NCBI RefSeq assembly: GCF_016428915.1
Contig: NZ_JAELTP010000056.1
Location: 1 to 37,230, forward strand
Source: Pandoraea sp. ASV26
GTDB lineage: Bacteria > Pseudomonadota > Gammaproteobacteria > Burkholderiales > Burkholderiaceae
Direction: 5' to 3'
DNA: 37,230 nt
This document shows, in pieces, positions 27,059-35,594 of this stretch. Within the stretch, counting starts at the first letter, position 1. Each line of letters starts with the position of its first letter. The notes below the pieces were generated by a model, which was not told where the DNA came from, did not search any database, and saw only the letters and a list, made by a program, of their open reading frames with translations. The position numbers and the translations under genes are program-made.

Positions 27059-29712
27059 TCAGCGACGCGCTGCGCGCCCTCTACCGGCTCGGACGCGACA
27101 TGCTGGTCGTGCGGCTAGAGGTGCCGCGACGACCGGGCGGACGGCCACCGCGCGCCATGCAATGGGTGCTCGCGGCAACCGTGCGCTCGCCGCGTCACCG
27201 GCGGTGGATCTCGCTCGCGAGCGACCATGTGGTGGCCCGGATGGCGATGCGGCTCGACGTCCGTCAACTCGACGAGTGGCGCGACTGGTGGCTGCGTCTT
27301 GTGTTTCAGCCCGCGCGCGCCGGACGGCCCGACTATCCGGGACGCGCACTGGCGTGGATCAATGAGCGTGTCACGCATCGGCTCGATGTCCCGCCCGACG
27401 CGGGCTTCTGGCAGATCATGGACGCGCTGATGTGGCGCCGGGCCGACCGGCGTCCCGCATTCCCGCCTTACACGGCATGGCTGGCATTGAGCCGCTATAG
27501 CGAGCGTGCGCGGCTGTGGCTGGTGCAGTCGCTTTTCGGCATTCCGCCCGAGACCCCGGCACAACTCGCGCGTCGCTTTGACGTGCAGCTCGAGCGCGTC
27601 GTGCAGTGGCGTGTAACGTCGGCTGTCGTCGCGCTATTCGGCCTGCTCGGCGTGTTCTGGATTGTGACGACACCGTTCGACGCACTCGAGCAACTGCTGT
27701 TCTCGATCTGCACGCTCACGCTGGCGCTGGTCTTCCGACGGCTCGACAGTCAGTATTCGGTGCTCGTGCTGATCGGCCTGTCGCTGATTTCGACGATCCG
27801 TTACGTGTGGTGGCGCCTGACCCAGTCGCTGGCGTTCGATACCGTGCCCGAAGCGGTGGCCGGCTACACGCTGGTTGCCGCCGAGATGTATACGTGGGCA
27901 ATCCTCGTCTTCGGCTACCTCCAGACGGTATGGCCGTTGCAACGCCGTATCACGCCGCTGCCGCCGGAGGTGAGCGACTGGCCCAGCGTCGACATCTACA
28001 TCCCGACGTACAACGAGGGGCTCGACGTGGTGCGCCCGACCGTCTATGCCGCCTGCGGGATCGATTGGCCGCCCGAGAAGCTGAACATCTACCTGCTCGA
28101 CGACGGACGCCGCGAGGAGATGCGTGACTTTGCGGCGCTCGCGGGGGTGCATTATGTGACGCGTCCCGACAACCGGCACGCCAAGGCAGGCAATATCAAC
28201 CATGCCCTCGGCAAGACGCAGGGCGAGTTCATTGCGATCTTCGACTGCGACCACATCCCTGTGCGCTCGTTCCTCCAGACGACGATGGGCGCCTTCCTCA
28301 AGGACCCGCGTTGCTCGCTCGTGCAAACGCCGCATCACTTCTTCTCCGACGATCCGTTCGAACGTAACCTCGCCACGCGCGGGGCCGTGCCCAATGAGGG
28401 ACGTTTGTTCTACGGCATCGTGCAGGACGGCAACGACTTCTGGAACGCCGCGTTCTTCTGTGGATCGTGTGCAGTGTTGCGTCGCGCGGCGCTTGACGAG
28501 GTGGGTGGCGTGGCCGTCGAGACGGTGACGGAAGACGCTCACACCGCGCTCAAGATGCACCGCCGCGGCTGGAACACCGTGTACCTGAAGGTCGTGCAGG
28601 CGGCCGGTCTGGCGACCGAGTCGCTCTCGGGGCATGTGGGACAACGCATTCGCTGGGCGCGCGGCATGGCGCAGATCTTTCGCGTCGATAATCCGCTCTT
28701 CGGGCGCGGCCTGACGATCGGTCAGCGCATTTGCTACGCGAGCGCCATGCTGCACTTCTTTTACGGCATTCCGCGCATCATCTTCCTGCTCGCCCCGATC
28801 TGCTATCTGTTCTTCGGGCTCCACATCGTGCAGGCCGCGGCGCTGAGCATCTGTGCTTACGTGCTGCCGCACATCGCGCACGCGAATATCGCCAACTCGC
28901 GCATTCAGGGCAAGTATCGCCATTCGTTCTGGTCGGATGTCTACGAGGCTGTGCTGGCGTGGTACGTCGCGCTGCCCACGACGATGGCGTTCATCAACCC
29001 GCGCTACGGCAAGTTCAACGTGACGGCCAAGGGCGGCCTGATCGAGCAGAGCTTCTTCGACTGGAGCATCTCGAAGCCGTATCTGGTGCTGCTCGGCTTT
29101 AACGTGCTGGGCTTCCTGGCGGGCATCTTGCGCTTCTTCTACGGCCCTGCACACGAGACTAGTGCGTTGATCTTCAACCTGGCATGGGTGTCGTTCAATC
29201 TGGCGGTGCTGGGCGCTGCCGTAGCCGTGGCGACCGAGGTCAAGCAGGTACGCCGCACACACCGGGTGTCGATGCGCATGCCCGCCACGCTCTACCTGCC
29301 GGACGGACGCACGATGGCATGCCACACGCGAGACTTCTCGGGCGGCGGTCTGGCCTTGCGGCTGCCGGTGCCTATCGATCTGGCGGTGGGCACCGAAGCG
29401 CAGGTGGCGCTGGCGCGTGGCGTGAACGAATACGGCTTCCCGGTGAGCGTGGTCGGTGTGCGGGGGCAGGATCTTTTCCTCTCGTTCATGCCGCTCACCG
29501 CAGAGCAGGACAAGCATCTCGTGCAATTCACGTTCGGCCGGGCCGACGCCTGGCACGACTGGGATGCCGAGCGCACACGCGACGAGCCGATCAAGGCGCT
29601 CTTTGACATGTTGGCGATGGGCTTGCGCGGCTATCAGGTGCTGGCGAACTACTTGCTGAGCAAGCTCGTGACGCGTTGGCAGAATCGCCTGCGCGGCGTG
29701 CGGCAGACGTAA
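27055..29712 (+). CDS. bcsA: cellulose synthase catalytic subunit BcsA
   Basis: GT2 family glycosyltransferase and export channel; polymerises UDP-glucose into beta-1,4-glucan. Of 885 residues, the first 160 are an N-terminal extension, as in E. coli. Catalytic motifs: DDG at 349-351, DCD at 397-399, TED at 492-494 and QRIRW at 530-534; FFCGS lies before TED. Transmembrane helices flank the domain. A C-terminal PilZ domain has RRTHR (R733 to R737) and DFSGGG (D760, S762, G765), the full c-di-GMP-binding set, so activity should be c-di-GMP dependent. A further 120 residues follow. It overlaps bcsQ by 4 bases and is followed after 117 bases by bcsG. Confidence 0.97.
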   Translation: MISDALRALYRLGRDMLVVRLEVPRRPGGRPPRAMQWVLAATVRSPRHRRWISLASDHVVARMAMRLDVRQLDEWRDWWLRLVFQPARAGRPDYPGRALAWINERVTHRLDVPPDAGFWQIMDALMWRRADRRPAFPPYTAWLALSRYSERARLWLVQSLFGIPPETPAQLARRFDVQLERVVQWRVTSAVVALFGLLGVFWIVTTPFDALEQLLFSICTLTLALVFRRLDSQYSVLVLIGLSLISTIRYVWWRLTQSLAFDTVPEAVAGYTLVAAEMYTWAILVFGYLQTVWPLQRRITPLPPEVSDWPSVDIYIPTYNEGLDVVRPTVYAACGIDWPPEKLNIYLLDDGRREEMRDFAALAGVHYVTRPDNRHAKAGNINHALGKTQGEFIAIFDCDHIPVRSFLQTTMGAFLKDPRCSLVQTPHHFFSDDPFERNLATRGAVPNEGRLFYGIVQDGNDFWNAAFFCGSCAVLRRAALDEVGGVAVETVTEDAHTALKMHRRGWNTVYLKVVQAAGLATESLSGHVGQRIRWARGMAQIFRVDNPLFGRGLTIGQRICYASAMLHFFYGIPRIIFLLAPICYLFFGLHIVQAAALSICAYVLPHIAHANIANSRIQGKYRHSFWSDVYEAVLAWYVALPTTMAFINPRYGKFNVTAKGGLIEQSFFDWSISKPYLVLLGFNVLGFLAGILRFFYGPAHETSALIFNLAWVSFNLAVLGAAVAVATEVKQVRRTHRVSMRMPATLYLPDGRTMACHTRDFSGGGLALRLPVPIDLAVGTEAQVALARGVNEYGFPVSVVGVRGQDLFLSFMPLTAEQDKHLVQFTFGRADAWHDWDAERTRDEPIKALFDMLAMGLRGYQVLANYLLSKLVTRWQNRLRGVRQT

Positions 29713-29829
29713 TGGGTTTCGGGCGGGATGTGGGACGGCGGGATGCGGGAATGCGGTAAAGCGTGAAGGCAGTCATTCGGAAGCGAGCGTGACGAGAGCC
29801 GGACGGAACCGGCGCCAAGGAACGATACG

Positions 29830-31491
29830 ATGGGCATCTGGAACCTCTATTTCATCCTGAAGCTGTTGCTGCTGTGGGCGGGCATCATCGGTTTTCACGT
29901 ACTGCCGAACTTCGTCTTCGCGCTGCTGCTCGCGGTACGGCTGCGGCCGCGCTGGGCGCGCATCGCCCGCCAGGTGATCGCCATTCCGGCGGGCGTGGCG
30001 CTGCTCTACTATGATTCGAACCTGCCGCCGTTCGCCCGTTTCGTCGAGCAATTGCCAGCGATGTTGCAGTTCCGCTTCTCGTACATCATTGAATTGCTCG
30101 GGCGCTTCGTCTCGGTCAGAGACTGGCTGCTGCTCGCGATCCTGGTGCTCGTCTACTGGATCGTGAACCGCTGGCTGCGGGTGACGACCTTCGTGCTGCT
30201 CGCGCTCCTGATCGTGCCGGGCGCGTTGCGTGTCGGGACATTGGTGTCGGTCTCGCCGGTGATCGCTGCGCAGGGCGATGGGGCGACGGTGGCGGCGGCG
30301 GGTGCTGCGGGAGGCGCCACCGGCGCAGGAAGTGCGGCGGCCGCGGGCGCGGCGGCAGGGGCTGGCGGATTCTTGACGGGTAACGGTGACGTGCCGTTGG
30401 GAGCGAGTCCGAACGCGGCGCTCAACAGTTTCTACGCACGAGAACTCACGCGCGCTGTCTCATTGCCGGCGCAGGTGGGGGCGGGGCCGGACTACGACAT
30501 CATCTTTCTGCACGTCTGCTCGCTGGCTCAGGACGATCTCGACGTCGACAATCTGAACAATCAGCCGTTGCTCTCGCGCTTCGACTTCGTCTTCAAGAAC
30601 TTCAACTCGGCGGCGAGCTACAGCGGCCCTGCGGCCATCCGTGTGCTGCGCGCCAGTTGCGGTCAGCCAACGCACAAGGCGCTGTACGATCCGGCCGGTC
30701 CGCAGTGCTACGTGATGAGCGATCTGAAGAATCTCGGCTTTACGCCGACGCTTGCAATGAACCACGACGGGCACTTCGACAACTTCATGCAGGAAGTGCA
30801 GCAGAACTTCAATATTCAGGGCATCACGCCGTTCGACAATACGCACACGCGTGTTGCCATGAAAGCGTTTGACGAGACGCCGATCCGCTCGGACGGCGAC
30901 GTGCTGCAATCGTGGTGGAAGCAGCGTATGAGCATGCCCGACAAGCGTGTGGCGCTGTACTACAACACGATTTCGCTGCATGACGGCAACCGTCTCGAAG
31001 GCTCGAAGCTGACCAGCGTGCAGAGCTATCCCATCCGGGCCAAGGCAGTGTTCGACGACTTCAGTCAGTTCATCGACACCATTGCGAAGTCGGGCCGCAA
31101 GGCTGTTGTGGTGTTCGTGCCGGAGCATGGCGCCGCGCTGCGCGGCAGCAAGCTGCAAATCTCGGGCATGCGCGAGATTCCGCTGCCCGAGATCACGCAT
31201 GTGCCGGTCGGGGTCAAGCTCGTCGGCTTTGGCAACGATGCGACGGCCGCACATGGCACACCTGTCACGATTTCCACGCCCACGAGTTATCTGGCATTGA
31301 TGACGCTCGTCTCGCATTTGATCGCGAATAACCCGTTCGCGGGAACCCCCGATCTGGCGCAGTACGCGAACGACCTGCCGCAGACCGCCTTTGTGTCCGA
31401 GAACGAGCAGACGACCGTGATGAAGTACGACAGCAAAATGCTCATTCGCGGTGCGGATGGCGTCTGGCTCGACCTGAAATCGCTGGAGTAG
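29830..31491 (+). CDS. bcsG: cellulose phosphoethanolamine transferase BcsG
   Basis: Inner-membrane enzyme that transfers phosphoethanolamine from lipid to cellulose; 553 residues. Five or so N-terminal helices (residues 5-135) lead to an Ala/Gly-rich linker (about 147-180, AAAGAAGGATGAGSAAAAG). The periplasmic alkaline-phosphatase-fold domain starts near 220. It holds Cys230 in LHVCSLAQDD, the nucleophile region SYSGPAAIRVLRASCG and zinc-ligand region VPEHGAALRG (Glu432, His433), matching E. coli BcsG by eye. Its presence suggests modified cellulose. bcsE and bcsF, which go with bcsG in enterobacteria, are not in the window. AAGGAA precedes the ATG. Confidence 0.93.
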   Translation: MGIWNLYFILKLLLLWAGIIGFHVLPNFVFALLLAVRLRPRWARIARQVIAIPAGVALLYYDSNLPPFARFVEQLPAMLQFRFSYIIELLGRFVSVRDWLLLAILVLVYWIVNRWLRVTTFVLLALLIVPGALRVGTLVSVSPVIAAQGDGATVAAAGAAGGATGAGSAAAAGAAAGAGGFLTGNGDVPLGASPNAALNSFYARELTRAVSLPAQVGAGPDYDIIFLHVCSLAQDDLDVDNLNNQPLLSRFDFVFKNFNSAASYSGPAAIRVLRASCGQPTHKALYDPAGPQCYVMSDLKNLGFTPTLAMNHDGHFDNFMQEVQQNFNIQGITPFDNTHTRVAMKAFDETPIRSDGDVLQSWWKQRMSMPDKRVALYYNTISLHDGNRLEGSKLTSVQSYPIRAKAVFDDFSQFIDTIAKSGRKAVVVFVPEHGAALRGSKLQISGMREIPLPEITHVPVGVKLVGFGNDATAAHGTPVTISTPTSYLALMTLVSHLIANNPFAGTPDLAQYANDLPQTAFVSENEQTTVMKYDSKMLIRGADGVWLDLKSLE

Positions 31492-31528
31492 TGCACACGC
31501 ACGCTTTTTTCCGGAATCGCGCATACTG

Positions 31529-31558
31529 TGCGTCTTGCCCGCTTAGGCGGGCAGCGCA
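31529..31558 (+). terminator. hairpin between bcsG and the aldo/keto reductase
   Basis: A tgcccgc / gcgggca stem (31536-31542, 31547-31553) with TTAG loop, plus a 4-bp outer stem (31529-31532 / 31555-31558) separated by a bulge. It follows the bcs operon by 37 bases. The bases after it (gtcttgtc) are only mildly T-rich; a run of six T's lies just upstream instead. Confidence 0.4.
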
Positions 31559-31609
31559 GTCTTGTCACGCTGTCCGATATTGCCTGATTCGAACTTTCCG
31601 GGAGTTACC

Positions 31610-32608
31610 GTGCAATACACCAAATTCGGCCGCACCGGCCTGAGCGTTTCCCGCTTGTGCCTGGGTACCATGACGTTCGGTCTCCAGACCGACGAAGCCG
31701 CGAGCCACGCGATTCTTGACCGCACGGCCGATGCGGGCGTCAACTTCATCGATGTTGCCGACGTCTATCCGCTCGGTGCCGATACCTCGCTGGCCGGACG
31801 CACCGAGGAGATCGTCGGCCGCTGGCTCAAAGGGCGTCGTGACAAGTTCATTGTGGCCACCAAGGCTTGCGGTGAGATGGGGCCGTCGCCGTGGGACAAG
31901 GGGGCGTCGCGCAAGCATCTGCTCACCGCCATCGACGCGTCGCTGAACCGGCTGGGCACCGATTACGTCGACCTGTATCAACTGCATTCCGACGACACCG
32001 ACACGCCGATCGACGAGACGCTCGAAGCGCTCGACACCATCGTGAAGTCGGGCAAGGCCCGCTACATCGGCGTGTCGAACTACCTGGCGTACCGCCTCGC
32101 GCGGGCGCTGGGTCGTGCCGACGTGCTGCGTGTGGCGCGTTTCGTGTCGGTGCAGCCGCGCTACAACCTGTTGTTCCGCCAGATTGAGCGCGAACTGCTG
32201 CCGCTCGCGAGCGAGGAAGGGCTGGCTGTCATTCCTTACAACCCGCTCGCCGGGGGCCTGCTGACGGGCAAGTACCGGCACGACGCCGCACCGAGCGAAG
32301 GGCGTTTCACCACGGCAACGGTCGGCAAGGCGGGGGAGATGTACCAGAAGCGCTACTGGCATGAGCGCGAGTTCGAGACCATCGAGGCGCTCAAGGGCAT
32401 TGCGAAGGACTCGGGTGAGTCGTTGACACGCTTGTCGCTCGCATGGGTGCTTGCGAATCCGGTCGTGACGTCGGCCATCATCGGCGCGAGCCGCGTCGAA
32501 CAACTGGCGGAGACGTTGGGCACCATCGATTACACGCTCGACCCGGCGCTCAAGGCGAAGCTCGACGAAGCGTCGCATGCCTATCGCTGGGGGGATGCGG
32601 CCCGGTAA
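31610..32608 (+). CDS. aldo/keto reductase
   Basis: NADPH-dependent carbonyl reductase, 332 residues, (beta/alpha)8 fold. The catalytic tetrad is visible: Asp and Tyr in DVADVYPLG, Lys in IVATKACGEMG and His in YQLHSDDTDTPIDE; the NADP-binding IIGASRVEQLAETL is near the C-terminus. It resembles YajO/Tas-type AKRs; the substrate is unknown. The start is GTG 31610, giving MQYTKFGRTGLSVSRLCLGTMTFG, preceded by GGGAG at a 5-base spacing. A TTG at 31562 would add 16 unlikely residues. It is a single gene with strong hairpins after it. Confidence 0.92.
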   Translation: MQYTKFGRTGLSVSRLCLGTMTFGLQTDEAASHAILDRTADAGVNFIDVADVYPLGADTSLAGRTEEIVGRWLKGRRDKFIVATKACGEMGPSPWDKGASRKHLLTAIDASLNRLGTDYVDLYQLHSDDTDTPIDETLEALDTIVKSGKARYIGVSNYLAYRLARALGRADVLRVARFVSVQPRYNLLFRQIERELLPLASEEGLAVIPYNPLAGGLLTGKYRHDAAPSEGRFTTATVGKAGEMYQKRYWHEREFETIEALKGIAKDSGESLTRLSLAWVLANPVVTSAIIGASRVEQLAETLGTIDYTLDPALKAKLDEASHAYRWGDAAR

Positions 32609-32631
32609 AGGTAACGACCCGGTAAGCGCTC

Positions 32632-32663
32632 GCAGCTAGCTCGGTATGACGGAGCGTAGCTGC
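32632..32663. terminator. hairpin I after the aldo/keto reductase
   Basis: Arms gcagcta+gctc (32632-32642) and gagc+tagctgc (32652-32663), with one bulged G and a 9-base loop: 11 base pairs. It lies 24 bases after the stop. Confidence 0.5.
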
Positions 32664-32678
32664 CATAGCTGCTAAAGA

Positions 32679-32708
32679 CGCACGGCAGACAACCCTGTCC
32701 GCCGTGCG
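32679..32708. terminator. hairpin II between convergent genes
   Basis: Outer arms cgcacggc / gccgtgcg, one A-C mismatch, then inner gaca / tgtc around ACCC: 12 pairs. It lies 26 bases from the stop of the convergent ferredoxin reductase, so it can end transcripts from both sides. No T run. Confidence 0.5.
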
Positions 32709-32733
32709 CTGCATCAAATAACGGCGTTCGCCC

Positions 32734-33993
32734 TCAGAGCGCCGGGCCGAGTTCGGCCAGCAGCGTTTTGAGGGGCGTGGCGGCATCCGCCAGGCGGGCC
32801 GGATCGATCACCGCACGGCGGCCAACGAGTTCGCGCGCGGCCAGAAACTCCTGCGCACGGTTGATGCTCGCCGCAGCGATCACCGCGCCATCGCGCAGAT
32901 AGAACAGCATGAAGACGGCGGCGCCCTGCGCGTCCGGCAAACGGCGTTCGACCACGGCGTCGTGCCCCTCGGTCATGCCGACCATCTGCAACTTCGCGTT
33001 GAACTGATCCGACCAGAACCACGGTGCCGTCGCCACGGGCTTCGGGGTATCGCCATGCACCACGCTTGCCGCCACCTTGGCCATTTCGCTGGCGCTCGGC
33101 ACCGATTCCAGACGGATACGACGACCCAGCGCGGGGTGCTCGTGATGCGCGCAATCGCCCACGGCCAGAATGGCCGGATCGCTCGTGCGTGCGAATTCGT
33201 CCACGACAATGCCGTTGTCCACCGCCAGACCGGCAGCCTGCGCGAGCTCGGTGTTCGGGATCAGACCGATACCGACAACCACCGCATCAGCCGGCAGACG
33301 CTTGTCACCCGCCACAACAGCCACGACCTGACCGGAAGCGTCCTGCTCCAGCGCCGTCACACCGACACCGACCTGCACGTCCACACCATTGCTGCGGTGC
33401 AGCGTAGCGAAGAATTCAGCGAGATCGGCTTCGGCCACACGCGCCAGCAGACGCGGTGCCGCTTCGAGCACCGTCACGCTGGCGCCCGCCTTGACCGCGC
33501 TGGCCGCCACTTCCAGACCGATGTAGCCGCCGCCGACCACGACGACACGCTTACCCGGTGCGAGCGCTTCGCGCAGACGCTGGGCGTCGGCAATGTTGCG
33601 CAGGTAATAGACGTTCGGGGCGTCGCCGCCCGGCATCGGCAGCGCACGCACACGGCCGCCAAGCGCCAGCACCAGATGGTCGTAGCCGAGCGTCTGGCCG
33701 TCGTCGAACGTGACGGTGCGTGCGGCACGGTCGATGGCGGTGGCCGTCACCCCGAGGCGCACGTCGATCTCCGCCTTCTCCCAGGCGTCGGCCGGACGAA
33801 TCAGCAGGCTGGCTTCATCGGCCTGACCCGCCAGAAACGCCTTCGAGAGCGGCGGACGGCGATACGGCAGGTGCGTTTCGCTGCCGGCGAGCACGATGCG
33901 GCCGGTATAGCCGAGTTGGCGCAGCGCGAGGGCGGTTTCACCGCCGGCCTGACCGGCGCCGAGAATGACAGTGGTGGAAGTAGCTTCGGACAT
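32734..33993 (-). CDS. FAD-dependent ferredoxin reductase (BphA4/rhodocoxin type)
   Basis: Passes electrons from NAD(P)H via FAD to a small redox partner such as a ferredoxin; 419 residues. FAD-binding motif ILGAGQAGGETALALRQLG at about residues 10-28, the NAD-binding motif VVVVGGGYIGLEVAASAVKAG and the second FAD site ILAVGDCAHHEHP are all present, with LPYRRPPLSK of the BphA4 family. The closing reductase domain includes WFWSDQFNAKLQMVG. The start is ATG 33993 (MSEATSTT); a further upstream frame is arginine-rich and untypical. No ribosome site is clear. No partner oxygenase or ferredoxin lies nearby. Confidence 0.92.
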   Translation of the reverse strand: MSEATSTTVILGAGQAGGETALALRQLGYTGRIVLAGSETHLPYRRPPLSKAFLAGQADEASLLIRPADAWEKAEIDVRLGVTATAIDRAARTVTFDDGQTLGYDHLVLALGGRVRALPMPGGDAPNVYYLRNIADAQRLREALAPGKRVVVVGGGYIGLEVAASAVKAGASVTVLEAAPRLLARVAEADLAEFFATLHRSNGVDVQVGVGVTALEQDASGQVVAVVAGDKRLPADAVVVGIGLIPNTELAQAAGLAVDNGIVVDEFARTSDPAILAVGDCAHHEHPALGRRIRLESVPSASEMAKVAASVVHGDTPKPVATAPWFWSDQFNAKLQMVGMTEGHDAVVERRLPDAQGAAVFMLFYLRDGAVIAAASINRAQEFLAARELVGRRAVIDPARLADAATPLKTLLAELGPAL

Positions 33994-34290
33994 GAGGATG
34001 TGTGCGAGAGAATTCGGCCGACAGTGTAATGCATCGGGGCACGGGTGGCGTCTTGAATACGGCGAAGATGGCCGTCCCGTCTGGTGATTCGCCCGCATGG
34101 GCCGGATCGGCCCGACGCCCGGAAACTGACCCGGTCCGGCGGTGTTTGGTCAGGTAAAACCTTCGGTGCAAAGGTGTCTGTCGCGCATTCATGCGGGTTT
34201 TCGACGTGTTTTTACCGAGTTGCATGGCCCGGCCAATTAAGGCGTAGAGTAACTTCGTCGCGCACCATTGCCGCCGACGGAGGAGACACC
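33994..34290. promoter_or_regulatory. divergent region between ferredoxin reductase and MFS transporter
   Basis: The 297 bases hold both promoters. A weak candidate for the MFS gene is TTGCAT (34220-34225) and TAGAGT (34245-34250), but the 19-base spacing is long. A 6-bp aaaacc/ggtttt repeat lies upstream. Nothing else stands out. Confidence 0.3.
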
Positions 34291-35547
34291 ATGGCCTGGA
34301 CTAGTCAACAGAAGCATGTGGTAACGGCAAGCTATCTTGGGTGGACGCTGGACGCGTTCGATTTCTTCCTGATGGTGTTCGTACTCAAGGACATCGCGAA
34401 GGAGTTTCACACCGAACTTGGCAGCGTGGCGTTCGCGCTGTTGCTCACGCTGGCGATGCGCCCGGTGGGGGCGTTTATCTTCGGACGGTTGGGAGACAAA
34501 TTTGGGCGACGGCCAGCCATGATGGCCAGCGTGTTGCTGTACGCCTTGCTGGAGCTGGCCTCGGGCTTCGCGCCAAGCCTGACGGTGCTGCTGATCCTGC
34601 GCGCGCTCTTCGGTATCGCGATGGGCGGCGAGTGGGGCGTGGGCGCTGCGCTCACGATGGAAAGCGTGCCGACGCACTCGCGGGGCATCGTCTCCGGGCT
34701 GTTGCAGGCCGGCTACCCCAGCGGGTACCTGCTGGCCTCGGTGGTCTACGGCCTGTTCTATGAAAGCATCGGCTGGCGCGGCATGTTCTTCGTGGGCGTG
34801 CTGCCGGCGCTGCTCGTGCTCTACATCCGGCGCCATGTGCCTGAATCGCCGGCGTGGAAGAGCGGGGCGGCCCAGCGCGCGGCGCCGCGTGCGAACTTCG
34901 TGCAGGTGCTCACACGAGACTGGAAGCTGGCGCTGTACGCCATTGTGCTGATGACGGCATTCAACTTCTTCTCGCACGGCACGCAGGATCTGTATCCGAC
35001 CTTCCTGCAAGTGCAGCATAAGTTCGATACCCACACGGTGAGCTTGATTGCGATCACCTACAACATCGGCGCGATCATCGGCGGCCTGTTCTTCGGGGCG
35101 ATCTCCGAGAAGATCGGACGCCGCCGGGCCATCATCATCGCCGCACTCATCGCATTGCCGGTGCTGCCGTTGTGGGCGTTCTCCAGCGGTGCCGTGCTGC
35201 TCGCGATCGGGGCGTTCCTGATGCAGATCTCGGTGCAGGGCGCCTGGGGCGTGATCCCGGCGCATCTGAACGAACTGTCGCCCGACGAGATTCGCGCAAC
35301 GTTCCCGGGGCTGGTCTATCAACTGGGGAATCTGTTTGCCTCGGTCAACGGCAACTTGCAGGCGAGCATCGCCAAGGCGCATGACGGCAACTTCGGGCTG
35401 GCGATGGCACTCGTTGCCGGTACCGTGGCCGTGGTGATCGCCGTGATGGTCTACTTTGGACGGGAACGGCGCGGCGTGGTGCTCAACACCGGGGCCGAAG
35501 TGGCGCCCGCCAGCGGATTGCCACCAAGCGCCTCGGCCGTGCATTAG
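34291..35547 (+). CDS. MFS transporter (sialate/carboxylate:H+ symporter type)
   Basis: A 12-helix major facilitator transporter of 418 residues. The family loop motif GRLGDKFGRRPAMM lies after helix 2, and ALFGIAMGGEWGVGAALTMES follows, as in the sialate/lactate (SHS, 2.A.1.12) subfamily. A monocarboxylate or sugar acid is likely, but the substrate is inference. The start is ATG 34291, with GGAGGAG 5 bases before it, and MAWTSQQKHVVTASYLGWTLDAFDFF is a good N-terminus. It stands alone and is convergent with the ABC permeases. Confidence 0.9.
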   Translation: MAWTSQQKHVVTASYLGWTLDAFDFFLMVFVLKDIAKEFHTELGSVAFALLLTLAMRPVGAFIFGRLGDKFGRRPAMMASVLLYALLELASGFAPSLTVLLILRALFGIAMGGEWGVGAALTMESVPTHSRGIVSGLLQAGYPSGYLLASVVYGLFYESIGWRGMFFVGVLPALLVLYIRRHVPESPAWKSGAAQRAAPRANFVQVLTRDWKLALYAIVLMTAFNFFSHGTQDLYPTFLQVQHKFDTHTVSLIAITYNIGAIIGGLFFGAISEKIGRRRAIIIAALIALPVLPLWAFSSGAVLLAIGAFLMQISVQGAWGVIPAHLNELSPDEIRATFPGLVYQLGNLFASVNGNLQASIAKAHDGNFGLAMALVAGTVAVVIAVMVYFGRERRGVVLNTGAEVAPASGLPPSASAVH

Positions 35548-35559
35548 GCCCGGCGCGAG

Positions 35560-35574
35560 ACCCGAAAACCGGGT
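35560..35574. terminator. short hairpin between MFS and ABC permease genes
   Basis: acccg / cgggt with a 5-base A-rich loop (aaaac), 12 bases after the MFS stop and 20 bases before the convergent permease stop. Small, no T tract; tentative. Confidence 0.3.
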
Positions 35575-35594
35575 GACGGCGGCACGCCAGCGCA

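Noticed and set aside
27634-29556. A 640-codon minus-strand frame opposite bcsA
   Set aside because: No motif, basic-rich composition, and the sense frame is a complete cellulose synthase.
29713-29829. A bcsF-like small gene between bcsA and bcsG
   Set aside because: No start codon with a ribosome site opens a frame encoding a membrane helix here; the stretch is G-rich repeats only.
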